A stretch of DNA of 64,000 nt from CAIKZZ01 sp036742455 (GTDB taxonomy: Bacteria; Pseudomonadota; Gammaproteobacteria; Steroidobacterales; Steroidobacteraceae), in the NCBI GenBank assembly GCA_036742455.1, contig DAINQU010000011.1, forward strand, positions 28,125 through 92,124, read 5' to 3'. The notes under the pieces were generated by a model, which had not been told where the DNA came from, ran no database searches, and saw nothing but the letters and a program-made list of their open reading frames with translations. The stretch's first letter is position 1, and every line of letters starts with the position of its first letter. Below, piece by piece: positions 8,609 to 16,876 of this stretch. The position numbers and the translations under genes are program-made.

Positions 8609-9295
8609 ATGAAAATCCAACTGACCCCTCTCGAGGCACGCATCCTAGGTGCACTCATCGAAAAGGAAATCACGACACCGGATCAGTATCCGCTTTCGAT
8701 CAATGCACTCGTCAACGCGTGCAATCAAAAAACGAATCGGGATCCGGTTCTCAGCTTGGATGAATCGACGGTACAGCAGGCGCTGGACGGCCTGTCTAAG
8801 CGACACCTGGTTCTAGAACGCAGCGGCTTTGGGAGTCGGGTCGTAAAGTATCGTCACCGCTTGTGCAACGGCGACCACAATCCGATTCAGATGACGCCCC
8901 AAGAAGTCGCCATCGTTACCGAACTGATGTTACGGGGACCGCAGACCCCCGGGGAACTGCGCTCCCGCGCTCAACGTTTGGCCTCGTTCACGGACTTGGG
9001 TGACGTTGAAACCACGCTGGAAATGTTGGCAACCCGGGAGGACGGTCCTTACGTGGTCCGCTTACCCAAAGCTCCGGGTTCTCGAGAGGCACGTTACTGC
9101 CAGTTGCTCACGGGCGAACCGGATCTCGAAGCGCTTGCACAGACCGCCCCTGCCACGATGACCGTGACTGGCGGACCCGTAACGAGCGACGCGTTTGCGG
9201 AACTGCTGGCGCGCATCGAGGCGCTCGAGGCTCAAGTGAGCGCGTTAAACATCCGCCTCAATTCCGCGGATGCTATGCCCCAAGCCGACGCCTAA
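8609..9295 (+). CDS. yceH: YceH (DUF480) family protein
   Basis: 228 aa, a double winged-helix-like protein of unknown function. Family sequence is strong: LTPLEARILGALIEKEITTPDQYPLSINALVNACNQK split over the first 40 residues, then a second block MTPQEVAIVTELMLRGPQTPGELRSRAQRL. The C-terminal 30 residues form a short coiled-coil (LLARIEALEAQVSALNIRL). The frame is open further upstream, but the ATG at 8609 gives the family N-terminus. Ends 18 bases from the convergent pilU-type gene; no terminator hairpin is evident in that gap. Confidence 0.93.
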   Translation: MKIQLTPLEARILGALIEKEITTPDQYPLSINALVNACNQKTNRDPVLSLDESTVQQALDGLSKRHLVLERSGFGSRVVKYRHRLCNGDHNPIQMTPQEVAIVTELMLRGPQTPGELRSRAQRLASFTDLGDVETTLEMLATREDGPYVVRLPKAPGSREARYCQLLTGEPDLEALAQTAPATMTVTGGPVTSDAFAELLARIEALEAQVSALNIRLNSADAMPQADA

Positions 9296-9313
9296 TCAGC
9301 CAACCGTAACGCC

Positions 9314-10441
9314 TCAGGAGAAGTTAACGCGCGCTTCCAAGTTAGCGCGCGAGTCGGCATTGCGGAGGGCTTCTTCCATGGTGACGCGGCCGCTTCGCAC
9401 CAACTCAGTTAACGCGGCGTCGAAGCACTGCATTCCACGCTCACTGGAGATGGCCAGCGCCTCCTTCACGGCAACCGTGTCTCCTTTTCGAATGAGATCT
9501 TGGATATGCGGCGTATTCAGCAACACCTCGACGGCCGCATGACGCTGTTCCGCACCCCGGACCAACCGCTGAGCCAGTATCGCGCGCAGATACTGCGACA
9601 GGTCCAAATGGACCTGCGGATGCTCATCCCGAGGGAAGAAATTGACGATGCGATCGAGCGCCTCGGCCGCATTGTTGGCGTGGAGCGTTGCGATGCATAA
9701 ATGGCCGGTTCCGGCGAGCGTAATGGCGGCGCGCATCGACTCTCGGTCTCGAATCTCGCCGATCAGTACCACATCGGGAGCCGCTCGCATCGCGCTGCGT
9801 AATGCACGATGCAGCGATTTTGTATCCAGCCCAACCTCACGTTGGTTGATGATCGAACGCTTGTTTGCGTGAAGAAACTCAATGGGATCTTCGATCGTCA
9901 AAATATGATCTGACACCGTTTCGTTGCGGTGATTAATCATCGCGGCAAGGGTCGTGGACTTGCCGGAGCCGGTTGCCCCCACCATCAGCACTAGGCCTCG
10001 CCGGGCTAGCGACAGGTCACGGATGACGTCCGGCAAGCCGAGGGCGTCGAGTTTCGGCATATCGGCGGTCACGTAGCGCAAAACAATAGCCGGGTAGCCG
10101 CGTTGCATAAAAACAGCAACGCGGAACCGACCGAGACCGGGCTCGGAGACTGCGAAATCAATCTCGAGTTCTTCCTCGAAGTACTGCGTCTGTTCCGGCG
10201 TCATCAAACCGTAGGCCGCGTCCCGAACCATATCCGGCGTCAAAATTTGCTTATTGACCGGATAGATTTGCCCTTCGATTTTGATCTTTACCGGAGAATA
10301 CGACGTAAAGAACAGATCGGAGGCACGCTGCTCCACCATGAGCCGGAACAACGGCTTGGTATTCAAGCGTACGTTCGGGACGTCTTCCGGCGCCTTCGAC
10401 TCCTGCGACGCAGAGAGTCGATCGGACGACTCACTGCTCAT
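9314..10441 (-). CDS. PilT/PilU-family ATPase (third tandem copy)
   Basis: 375 aa type IV pilus secretion-type ATPase. Walker A MVGATGSGKSTTLAAM, acidic Asp box LTIEDPIEFLH, Walker B DVVLIGEIRD, and His box GHLCIATLHANNAAEALDRI are all intact, so ATP hydrolysis is expected. The PilT-specific AIRNLI motif is replaced by PHIQDLI, as in PilU-type proteins. A 40-residue N-terminal extension (SSESSDRLSASQESKAPED...) is polar. It overlaps the preceding pilU by 11 bases and is last in a pilT-pilU-paralogue operon. Likely an accessory or modulating retraction motor; which role is not readable from sequence. Confidence 0.88.
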   Translation of the reverse strand: MSSESSDRLSASQESKAPEDVPNVRLNTKPLFRLMVEQRASDLFFTSYSPVKIKIEGQIYPVNKQILTPDMVRDAAYGLMTPEQTQYFEEELEIDFAVSEPGLGRFRVAVFMQRGYPAIVLRYVTADMPKLDALGLPDVIRDLSLARRGLVLMVGATGSGKSTTLAAMINHRNETVSDHILTIEDPIEFLHANKRSIINQREVGLDTKSLHRALRSAMRAAPDVVLIGEIRDRESMRAAITLAGTGHLCIATLHANNAAEALDRIVNFFPRDEHPQVHLDLSQYLRAILAQRLVRGAEQRHAAVEVLLNTPHIQDLIRKGDTVAVKEALAISSERGMQCFDAALTELVRSGRVTMEEALRNADSRANLEARVNFS

Positions 10442-11573
10442 CGATGATTCTCAGCGAGGCAGCCTCTTCACTGCCTTGGGGATCGAAGCGCTTGCTTTCC
10501 AGCTTAATGCGTAGTCGCAACTCGTTTTTAGAGTCAGCGCTTCGTAACGCGTCTTCATACGTGATCATTTCAGATTCGTAGAGCTCGTAGAGCGATTGAT
10601 CGAACGTCTTCATGCCCATGCGATCAGACCTCGACATCACCTCTTTGAGTCCGTTGATATCGCCCTTGAAGATCAGATCAGCGATCAACGGTGAGCGAAG
10701 CATGATCTCCATGGCTGCAATTCGGCCATGGCCACCTTCGCGAGGAATCAATCGCTGCGAAATCAATGCTTGGATATTCAGCGAGAGATCCATCAGCAGT
10801 TGTTCGCGTTTTTCATCGGGGAAAAAGTTGACGATGCGATCGAGGGCTTGGTTCGCCGAGTTGGCATGAAGGGTTGCCAACACGAGGTGACCGGTCTCCG
10901 CGAATTGAATGCCATACTCCATGGTTTCTCTATCGCGAATTTCGCCGATCAAAATAACGTCTGGAGCCTGACGCAGGGTATTGCGAAGCGCGGTATGCCA
11001 GGAGTCTGTGTCGACGCCCACCTCGCGCTGTGTTACGACGCAATTTTTGTGCTGATGCACATATTCAATAGGATCTTCGATCGTAACAATATGACCGCGG
11101 GTTTCAGCGTTTCGGTGATCCACCATAGCGGCCAACGTGGTTGATTTTCCGGACCCCGTGCCGCCCACCACAATAACCAGGCCACGCTTTAGCAGCGCCA
11201 CATCCTTAAGGATCGGCGGCAAAGCCAATTCAGCCACTGAGGGGATTCGCGTAGCGATCGTTCGAATCACACAGCCTGGATTACCTTGCTGAACAAAAGC
11301 GCTGACGCGGAATCGCCCTATTCCCGTCGGAGCGATCGCAAACTGACATTCCTTGGTTGCGTCAAATTCTCGCAACTGGCGGTCGGTCATGATGGAGCGG
11401 GTCAATGTTGCGCTTTGCTCCGGGGACAGCGCGCGCTCTGCTTGGGGTTTCACTTCGCCGTCGATTTTGATCGCAGGCGGGAAACCGGCCGTAATGAATA
11501 GGTCAGAACCTTTGCGCTCTACCATCCTGCGCAATAAATCCAGCATCAATCGGGTTGCCTGATCTCGCTCCAT
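10431..11573 (-). CDS. pilU: PilU, PilT-dependent pilus retraction ATPase
   Basis: 380 aa. Close to Pseudomonas PilU throughout: RKGSDLFITAGFPPAIKIDGEV, Walker A VVGGTGSGKSTTLAAM, IEDPIEYVHQHKNCVVTQREVG, DVILIGEIRDRETM, ETGHLVLATLHANSANQALDR. PilU proteins assist PilT in powering pilus retraction from the cytoplasmic base. The open frame extends to a TTG at 11585; the ATG at 11573 (MERDQATRL) is the better start. It lies 27 bases downstream of pilT and overlaps the next ATPase gene. Confidence 0.93.
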   Translation of the reverse strand: MERDQATRLMLDLLRRMVERKGSDLFITAGFPPAIKIDGEVKPQAERALSPEQSATLTRSIMTDRQLREFDATKECQFAIAPTGIGRFRVSAFVQQGNPGCVIRTIATRIPSVAELALPPILKDVALLKRGLVIVVGGTGSGKSTTLAAMVDHRNAETRGHIVTIEDPIEYVHQHKNCVVTQREVGVDTDSWHTALRNTLRQAPDVILIGEIRDRETMEYGIQFAETGHLVLATLHANSANQALDRIVNFFPDEKREQLLMDLSLNIQALISQRLIPREGGHGRIAAMEIMLRSPLIADLIFKGDINGLKEVMSRSDRMGMKTFDQSLYELYESEMITYEDALRSADSKNELRLRIKLESKRFDPQGSEEAASLRIIDEQ

Positions 11574-11600
11574 ATGGGGATCCAAAGCGCGAATTCGCGC

Positions 11601-12641
11601 CTAGATGGACTCCTTATTTTGAGCTTTCATTCGCGCTTCCTCTTTTGAGACCAATCCCTTCATGACAAGATCCTGAAGCGATTGATCCAGCGTTTGCATA
11701 CCGTAGGCCTGCCCCGTCTGGATCGCGGAATACATTTGGGCAATTTTCCCCTCCCGAATCAGGTTTCTGATCGCCGGGGTGCCGATCATGATTTCCTGCG
11801 CCGCGATTCGGTCTCCACCAATTTTCTTGAGCAAAATTTGAGAGATCACGGCACGGACGCTTTCCGACAACATTGAGCGAACCATGTCTTTTTCGGTGCC
11901 AGGGAACACGTCAACGATGCGGTCGACGGTCTTTGCTGCCGATGACGTGTGCAGGGTGCCGAACACGAGGTGGCCGGTTTCAGCGGCGGTTAGTGCGAGG
12001 CGAATGGTTTCTTGATCACGCATCTCGCCTACGAGAATGATGTTCGGGTCTTCTCGCAGTGCCGAACGGAGTGCTTCGGAAAAGCCCAGCGTGTCGCGAT
12101 GGACCTCGCGCTGATTGATTAGACAGCGTTTGGATTCGTGGACAGCTTCGATCGGATCTTCGATGGTAATGACGTGGGACTGACGCTCGTTGTTGCAGTG
12201 GTCAATCATGGCCGCCAGCGTGGTGGACTTGCCGGAACCCGTGGGACCGGTAATCAACACCAGCCCGCGCGGCAGCATACAGAGCTCCTTGTAGATACGC
12301 GGTGCGTAGAGCTCATCAAGGGTTTGTATCCGCGCAGGGATCAGGCGAAAGACGGCGCCGGCACCGCGGTGCTGATTGAAAGCGTTCACACGAAAGCGCG
12401 CCAAGTTCGGGATTTCGAACGAGAAATCGGTCTCGAAGAACTCCTCATAGGCCTTGCGCTGCTTGTCGTTCATAATGTCGTACACCATGCTATGTACTTC
12501 TTTATGCGACAGCGCCGGCATGTTGATTCGCTTAATGTCACCGTCAACACGGATCATCGGCGGCATTCCAGCCGAGAGATGCAGGTCAGAGGCGCGGTTC
12601 TTGACCGTGAATGCCAGCAATTGTGAGATGTCGACGGGCAT
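11601..12641 (-). CDS. pilT: PilT, type IV pilus retraction ATPase
   Basis: 346 aa hexameric motor that depolymerises type IV pili. Signature elements: MPVDISQLLAFTVKNRASDLHLS at the N-terminus, Walker A ITGPTGSGKSTTLAAM, Walker B NIILVGEMRD, His box GHLVFGTLHTSSAAKTVDRI, and the retraction motif AIRNLIREGK near residue 285. The long upstream extension of the frame is not used: ATG 12641 gives the conserved N-terminus and has GGGAG upstream. Divergent from yggS across 70 bases. The pilT-yggS-proC order is as in Pseudomonas. Confidence 0.96.
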   Translation of the reverse strand: MPVDISQLLAFTVKNRASDLHLSAGMPPMIRVDGDIKRINMPALSHKEVHSMVYDIMNDKQRKAYEEFFETDFSFEIPNLARFRVNAFNQHRGAGAVFRLIPARIQTLDELYAPRIYKELCMLPRGLVLITGPTGSGKSTTLAAMIDHCNNERQSHVITIEDPIEAVHESKRCLINQREVHRDTLGFSEALRSALREDPNIILVGEMRDQETIRLALTAAETGHLVFGTLHTSSAAKTVDRIVDVFPGTEKDMVRSMLSESVRAVISQILLKKIGGDRIAAQEIMIGTPAIRNLIREGKIAQMYSAIQTGQAYGMQTLDQSLQDLVMKGLVSKEEARMKAQNKESI

Positions 12642-12711
12642 TAGGAACTCCCGGAGCCCAAGCCTCCGATTCGGTATGAGCGGAGTATAGTCACGGGTAG
12701 CGTGTCTCCAT

Positions 12712-13413
12712 ATGTTAACTAATCCGCAATTTTCACCCTCTCGGCTCCTCGCAGTGCACGAACGCATCGAGGCGGCCGTCGCTGCCGCAGGCCGCCCGGC
12801 GGGCAGCGTCACGCTGATCGGCGTGACGAAGACGCAGTCGGCGGCGGTCGTGGAGGGGGCAATTCGGTCGGGCTTGCTTCAACTGGGCGAAAATTACCTC
12901 CAGGAAGCGTTGCCTAAGTTGGCGGCGCTAGAGGCCTATCGTGAGCGGGTGACGTGGCATTACATTGGCCAATTGCAGTCAAATAAGACGCGCCCGGTGG
13001 CCGAGGAATTTGATTGGGTCCATACGGTCGACCGCATCAAGGTGGCGGAGCGTCTGTCGGCACAGCGCTCGTTTCACGGCCCTCCGCTCAACGTTTGTCT
13101 GCAGATCCGGCTCGGTGACGAACCCACCAAGGGCGGTCTGCCCCCCGAACAAGCCATTGACCTCGCGCATGCCGTGTCGGCGCTGCCTCGCTTACGACTG
13201 CGAGGCTTAATGTGTATCCCGCCGGAATCCTCCAGCCACGACGAGCAGCGCCGACATTTCGCCGCAATGCGGCACTTGCTGGAAGCACTTAACGGCGCGG
13301 GTTTTGCACTGGATACGTTGTCGATGGGGATGAGCGGCGACCTCGAAGCGGCGATAATGGAAGGCGCGACACACGTACGCATCGGAACGGCGATATTTGG
13401 TGAACGGGCATGA
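12712..13413 (+). CDS. yggS: YggS/PLPBP pyridoxal-phosphate homeostasis protein
   Basis: 233 aa. Binds pyridoxal 5'-phosphate and helps keep vitamin B6 and amino-acid pools balanced. The PLP lysine is Lys40 in TLIGVTKTQS; other family blocks are LGENYLQEALPK, WHYIGQLQSNKTR, RLRGLMCIPP and LSMGMSGDLEAAI with the phosphate-binding GATHVRIGTAIFG. A TATAGT element about 25 bases upstream could be its -10. It overlaps proC by ATGA, a pairing seen in many bacteria. Confidence 0.95.
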   Translation: MLTNPQFSPSRLLAVHERIEAAVAAAGRPAGSVTLIGVTKTQSAAVVEGAIRSGLLQLGENYLQEALPKLAALEAYRERVTWHYIGQLQSNKTRPVAEEFDWVHTVDRIKVAERLSAQRSFHGPPLNVCLQIRLGDEPTKGGLPPEQAIDLAHAVSALPRLRLRGLMCIPPESSSHDEQRRHFAAMRHLLEALNGAGFALDTLSMGMSGDLEAAIMEGATHVRIGTAIFGERA

Positions 13414-14264
13414 GTATGAAGAAGCGGACTGAAACGTGGCCACGCGTGGCCGTCGTCGGTGGCGGCCAGATGGCCCGGGCGTTGGTTGGGGGATGGTTGG
13501 CGCGCGGAGCGCCGCCGGAAAATATCGCGATTGCGGATCCCGCGGAATCACAGCGCGACTGGCTTGCGCGACGTTTTCAGCGCATCGCCCTTCATACCGA
13601 GAATGCCACTGCCGCATCCCAAGCGGATGTCTGGGTGATGGCGGTCAAGCCGCAGCAGTTGTCGGACGTCGCGAGCGCTCTGGCGCCCTTGGCATCGCAA
13701 CGGCGGCCGTTAGTGATTTCCATTGCCGCAGGCATCGGCGCGGCCGATCTTTCTCGATGGTTCGGCGGGAACGCCACTGTCATCCGCGCCATGCCCAACC
13801 GACCGGCGCTGATTGGTGCAGGCGTTACCGGCCTCTATGCAGGAACCGAGGTCAGCCAGAAGGATCGCGACACGGCCGAGCGCCTTCTGGAGGCGGTCGG
13901 GACGGCGGTATGGGTCGGTTCGGAAGCCGACATCGATTTGGTAACAGCCGTTTCCGGCAGTGGTCCCGCCTATTTCTTTTTGCTCATCGAACTGTTGGAG
14001 GCTGCGGCCGTTGCTCAAGGCCTTTCGCCTGACGTGGCGCGCAAACTGGCGGTCGGGACGGCTGCCGGGGCTGCTGCATTGGCGAAAGCCAGCGGCGAGG
14101 AGCCTGCTGTCTTGCGCGAGCAGGTCACCTCCAAGGGAGGCACGACGGCGGCTGCACTCGACGTTTTCCAGTCAGCCGGTCTGCAGGCCATCGTTGCTAA
14201 AGCGGTCGCGGCGGCCGCGGAGCGCTCACGGGAAATCGCTGCGGAATTCGGGTCGGCGCGGTGA
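13410..14264 (+). CDS. proC: Pyrroline-5-carboxylate reductase
   Basis: 284 aa. Reduces pyrroline-5-carboxylate to proline with NAD(P)H, the last step of proline synthesis. N-terminal Rossmann motif VVGGGQMARALVGGW, DVWVMAVKPQQL, IRAMPNRPALIGAGVTGLY, and the C-terminal signature SGSGPAYFFLLIELLEAAA with EQVTSKGGTTAAALDVF. Start codon ATG overlaps the yggS stop. Confidence 0.96.
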   Translation: MSMKKRTETWPRVAVVGGGQMARALVGGWLARGAPPENIAIADPAESQRDWLARRFQRIALHTENATAASQADVWVMAVKPQQLSDVASALAPLASQRRPLVISIAAGIGAADLSRWFGGNATVIRAMPNRPALIGAGVTGLYAGTEVSQKDRDTAERLLEAVGTAVWVGSEADIDLVTAVSGSGPAYFFLLIELLEAAAVAQGLSPDVARKLAVGTAAGAAALAKASGEEPAVLREQVTSKGGTTAAALDVFQSAGLQAIVAKAVAAAAERSREIAAEFGSAR

Positions 14265-14288
14265 TGGCCTGACTATGAGGAGTTCGAC

Positions 14289-14849
14289 ATGGCGGAACTA
14301 GTGTTTCTCATCCGCACGCTGGCGGACCTCATCGTTGGTGCCTTCTTGTTGCGGTGGTTGTTTGCCATCCAACGGACCGATTTCCGCAACCCGATCGTCC
14401 AATCCTTACACCGATTGACGAACCCCATCATTCTGCCGCTGCGTCGACTCCTCCCAGCCGTCGGTCGAATGGACTCGGCCACCGTCGTCTCACTACTGCT
14501 CGTCGCCTTCATCCGGGCAGCAGCCATCGGCGCCCTCGCCGGCGCGGGTATCGGCAATCCCCTGCTCGTGTTCCTCGGCGCGCTACTGGTTTTGGTGCGA
14601 ATGCTGCTGTGGATTTTCCTTGGGGCGATCTTTTTGTACGCACTGCTCAGTTGGGTTGCCGATCCCTACAATCCCTTTTCGAGGCTGCTCGCCGATATCT
14701 CAGCGCCTATTTTGAGACCCATTCGAAACAATCTTCCGCTACTCGGCGGTTTGGACCTCAGCCCACTCGTGGCGCTGTTGTTGCTGCAGCTCGCGTTGTA
14801 CTCCCTGAACATGCGCTTGGCGCCGCTGTTTTTTCCTTACGATCTGTGA
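14289..14849 (+). CDS. yggT: YggT family membrane protein
   Basis: 186 aa integral membrane protein made of two repeated YggT units: RLTNPIILPLRRLLPAVGRMD in the first half and DISAPILRPIRNNLPLLGGLDLSPLV in the second, each with flanking hydrophobic helices (about four in total). Function is unsettled; relatives are linked to osmotic adaptation or division-site factors. The AGGAG about eight bases before ATG 14289 is a good ribosome site. Overlaps yggU by GTGA. Confidence 0.93.
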   Translation: MAELVFLIRTLADLIVGAFLLRWLFAIQRTDFRNPIVQSLHRLTNPIILPLRRLLPAVGRMDSATVVSLLLVAFIRAAAIGALAGAGIGNPLLVFLGALLVLVRMLLWIFLGAIFLYALLSWVADPYNPFSRLLADISAPILRPIRNNLPLLGGLDLSPLVALLLLQLALYSLNMRLAPLFFPYDL

Positions 14850-15142
14850 ATTCCTGCATCCGTCGCGAGGGCGAAGACTGGATTTTGCAGGTGCGTGTGC
14901 AACCGCGCGCGAGTCGCGATGAACTGCTGGAAGACGGCGAGAGACTACGACTGCGCATTACCTCGCCTCCGGTGGATGGCGCCGCGAACGCCCACATTAT
15001 TCGCTTCCTGGCGCGAGAGTTTGGTGTCGCCAAGGGCCGCGTTGAAATCGTTCGCGGCTTAGCCGGCCGCGAAAAAACGGTACGAATTTCAGCGCCAACG
15101 GCGATTCCCAACACCGTCACACGCCTATTTTCACAAGGGTAA
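14846..15142 (+). CDS. yggU: YggU/DUF167 family protein
   Basis: 98 aa small soluble protein. Matches DUF167: VRVQPRASRDELL near the N-terminus, LRITSPPVDGAANAHIIRFLAREFGVAK and the C-terminal VEIVRGLAGREKTVRI. The start is inferred as GTG 14846, which overlaps the yggT TGA stop (GTGA); no ATG fits. Biochemical role unknown. It closes the yggS-proC-yggT-yggU cluster. Confidence 0.9.
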   Translation: MNSCIRREGEDWILQVRVQPRASRDELLEDGERLRLRITSPPVDGAANAHIIRFLAREFGVAKGRVEIVRGLAGREKTVRISAPTAIPNTVTRLFSQG

Positions 15143-15181
15143 ACGCAAAAAACCGCTTAAAACCTAGTGGATTTCGCAAAT

Positions 15182-15190
15182 TGGTATGGT
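15182..15190 (+). promoter_or_regulatory. Possible extended -10 promoter of the HU-like gene
   Basis: TGG followed by TATGGT reads as an extended -10 element. No good -35 hexamer is seen 16-19 bases upstream. It would give a leader of about 160 bases before the HU-like gene, in which I see no recognised regulatory RNA. The call is by eye and weak. Confidence 0.3.
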
Positions 15191-15353
15191 ATTGTCGCCA
15201 CCGAACCAACGAAATGATCTTCACTTGGAGCTGATTTTCACGAGCTTTGCTCACCGGTCGGACCCACACTATCCGCCTGTACACAGCAACTGAACGGGAA
15301 AGTCAGTCGAAAAGTCCGGGATCAAGAACAGAAACCACAGGAGATTACTCACC

Positions 15354-15665
15354 ATGGCGAAGAAGAGCGCTGCACCGACCAAGTCGGAAATTCTCGCGCA
15401 GATCGCGAAGGACACCGAACTCTCGAAGAAGCAGGTCGGAGCTGTCTTCGAGTCGCTGAACGGTATCATCAAGAAGAGCCTCCGCGGTGCGGGCAGCTTC
15501 ACGATGCCGGGCTTGCTGAAGCTGAAGGTCGTCAAGAAGCCAGCTACCAAGGCTCGCGAAGGCGTGAACCCGTTCACGGGCGAGAAGATGGTGTTCAAGG
15601 CGAAGCCGGCGTCCAAGAAGGTCCGCGCGGCTGCGCTGAAGTCCCTGAAGGCGATGGTCAACTGA
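15354..15665 (+). CDS. HU/IHF-family DNA-binding protein
   Basis: 103 aa, highly basic nucleoid protein. The HU fold is recognisable: KSEILAQIAKDTELSKKQVGAVFESLNGII (helices), GAGSFTMPGLLKLKVVKK (core strand) and the DNA-binding arm region REGVNPFTGEKMVFKAKPASKKVRAAALKSLK. The arm keeps the NPFTGE signature in place of NPxTGE. It is slightly longer than E. coli HU (90 aa), with a short Lys-rich N-terminal tail MAKKSAAPTKS. Codon choice is strongly biased (AAG for Lys, few rare codons), suggesting high expression. AGGAG precedes the ATG by about ten bases; a strong terminator follows. Confidence 0.93.
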   Translation: MAKKSAAPTKSEILAQIAKDTELSKKQVGAVFESLNGIIKKSLRGAGSFTMPGLLKLKVVKKPATKAREGVNPFTGEKMVFKAKPASKKVRAAALKSLKAMVN

Positions 15666-15705
15666 TCTCGCCTACCCTAACGAGAGTTGGGGTAAGGTGC
15701 AAAAG

Positions 15706-15732
15706 AAACCGGGGCTTGCCCCGGTTTTTTTT
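15706..15732 (+). terminator. Rho-independent terminator of the HU-like gene
   Basis: Nine-base-pair stem AAACCGGGG / CCCCGGTTT around a CTTG loop, followed by a run of eight T. On the opposite strand the stem is followed by a weaker TTTCTTTT tract, so it may also stop transcription from the convergent hydrolase gene. Confidence 0.92.
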
Positions 15733-15743
15733 ATTCGAATTTC

Positions 15744-16382
15744 CTAGACGAACGCCTGTACCGCAGACTTAAGCTCATTAAGCTTGCCGTGGAAAAAGTG
15801 CTCCGCACCGTCGATGGTCGCTACATGAGGCCGGGGGTGAACGGACTGCACCCAGTCAATCACCGTGTCGTAGTCAACGAGCTCGTCCTGAGTGCCCTGA
15901 ATGACCAGCCACGGTGCGGTCGGGACCCGGTAGCGGTCGAAATCAAAGCGTCGAATGGGCGGTGCGATGGTGATGAGCCGATCGATCGGCCTTTCTGTCG
16001 CGACACGGTAAGCCACAAAAGATCCAAAGGAAAAGCCCGCCATCACGAGCGGCGCCGACGGGTAACGCTCGGCCAGCCAATCCGCGGCGCACAACGCGTC
16101 ATCCGTCTCGCCGAGGCCATCGTCGAAAACGCCGCTACTCTCACCGACGCCTCGAAAATTAAACCGCAGCGTCGCAATACCCCGCTCATGCAACGCTCGA
16201 GCGGTCATATGTACGACTTTATTTTGCATCGTACCGCCGTGAAGTGGGTGCGGATGACACACCACTGCCGCCCTGCCGCTGTGACCGGTCGGAACCTCGA
16301 GGAGCCCTTCCAGACTGCCAACGGGACCAGGCAGCGTCACGCGTTCAGGCGTCGGCGGACGGAAGGGCGCGCTCGTTGTCAT
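15744..16382 (-). CDS. Alpha/beta hydrolase
   Basis: 212 aa cytosolic alpha/beta hydrolase of the short dienelactone-hydrolase-like type. Early CHPHPLHGGTMQNKVV, TLRFNFRGVGESSG, the nucleophile elbow MAGFSFGSFVA (Ser), the acid region VIQGTQDELVDYD and the catalytic His in GAEHFFHGKL are all visible. Substrate unknown. The frame opens at a TTG (16385), but the ATG at 16382 overlaps the stop of the FKBP gene as TGATG and is the likely coupled start. Confidence 0.88.
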   Translation of the reverse strand: MTTSAPFRPPTPERVTLPGPVGSLEGLLEVPTGHSGRAAVVCHPHPLHGGTMQNKVVHMTARALHERGIATLRFNFRGVGESSGVFDDGLGETDDALCAADWLAERYPSAPLVMAGFSFGSFVAYRVATERPIDRLITIAPPIRRFDFDRYRVPTAPWLVIQGTQDELVDYDTVIDWVQSVHPRPHVATIDGAEHFFHGKLNELKSAVQAFV

Positions 16383-16831
16383 CAATCCATCACCTGTAAA
16401 CTCACGAGAGTCACTTCAAACACGAGCGTCGCATTCGCCGGCACTTTACGGCCAACGCTCCGACTGCCGTACGCAAGTTGCGGCGGAATCACTAAATGAC
16501 GCCGCCCACCGCGCTGCATCCCGGTAATACCGGATTCCCATCCCGCAATGACGCTATTGCGACCTAAACGGAAGACCAACGGATCACCCCCGTGGTCGGC
16601 CGTACTATCAAACGGCTTACCGTGACCATCCGGTGCCGATGGATCGTAGAGATAGCCCGCGTATTGGACCGCAACGATGTCCCCTTTCCCCACCGCAGGG
16701 CCGTCGCCCACCACCGTGTCGAAGACTTGAAGACCCGACGGGAATCCAGTGGGTGGGCCCAGAGGGGTCGCCGACGCCGCGGTGGCCACGAGGAGCGCCG
16801 CGCTCCAAATCCGCCTCCGTATCTGCAGCAT
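16382..16831 (-). CDS. FKBP-type peptidyl-prolyl cis-trans isomerase, exported
   Basis: 149 aa with an N-terminal signal peptide (LQIRRRIWSAALLVATAASA) and one FKBP domain: VAVQYAGYLYD, FDSTADHGGDPLVFRLGRNSVIAGWESGITGM, GRRHLVIPPQLAYGS, VPANATLVFEVTLVSL. It should catalyse proline isomerisation of periplasmic proteins. The ATG at 16831 is chosen over 16864 because GAGAGGGG precedes it at good spacing and it begins the signal peptide. The insert YLYDPSAPDGHGKPFDS is slightly longer than usual. Confidence 0.88.
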   Translation of the reverse strand: MLQIRRRIWSAALLVATAASATPLGPPTGFPSGLQVFDTVVGDGPAVGKGDIVAVQYAGYLYDPSAPDGHGKPFDSTADHGGDPLVFRLGRNSVIAGWESGITGMQRGGRRHLVIPPQLAYGSRSVGRKVPANATLVFEVTLVSLQVMD

Positions 16832-16853
16832 GGACACCCCTCTCGGTGGATAG

Positions 16854-16876
16854 ATCCACGCCATTATGGCGTGGAT
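16854..16876. repeat. Perfect inverted repeat at the htpG stop codon
   Basis: Two 11-base arms, ATCCACGCCAT and ATGGCGTGGAT, around one central base. It spans the htpG stop codon and the leader of the FKBP gene. No T-run follows, so a processing hairpin or protein site is as likely as a terminator. Confidence 0.75.

Noticed and set aside
7858..8673. 271-codon minus-strand frame
   Set aside because: Antisense to the PyrK-like gene with clear motifs; no ribosome site or domain.
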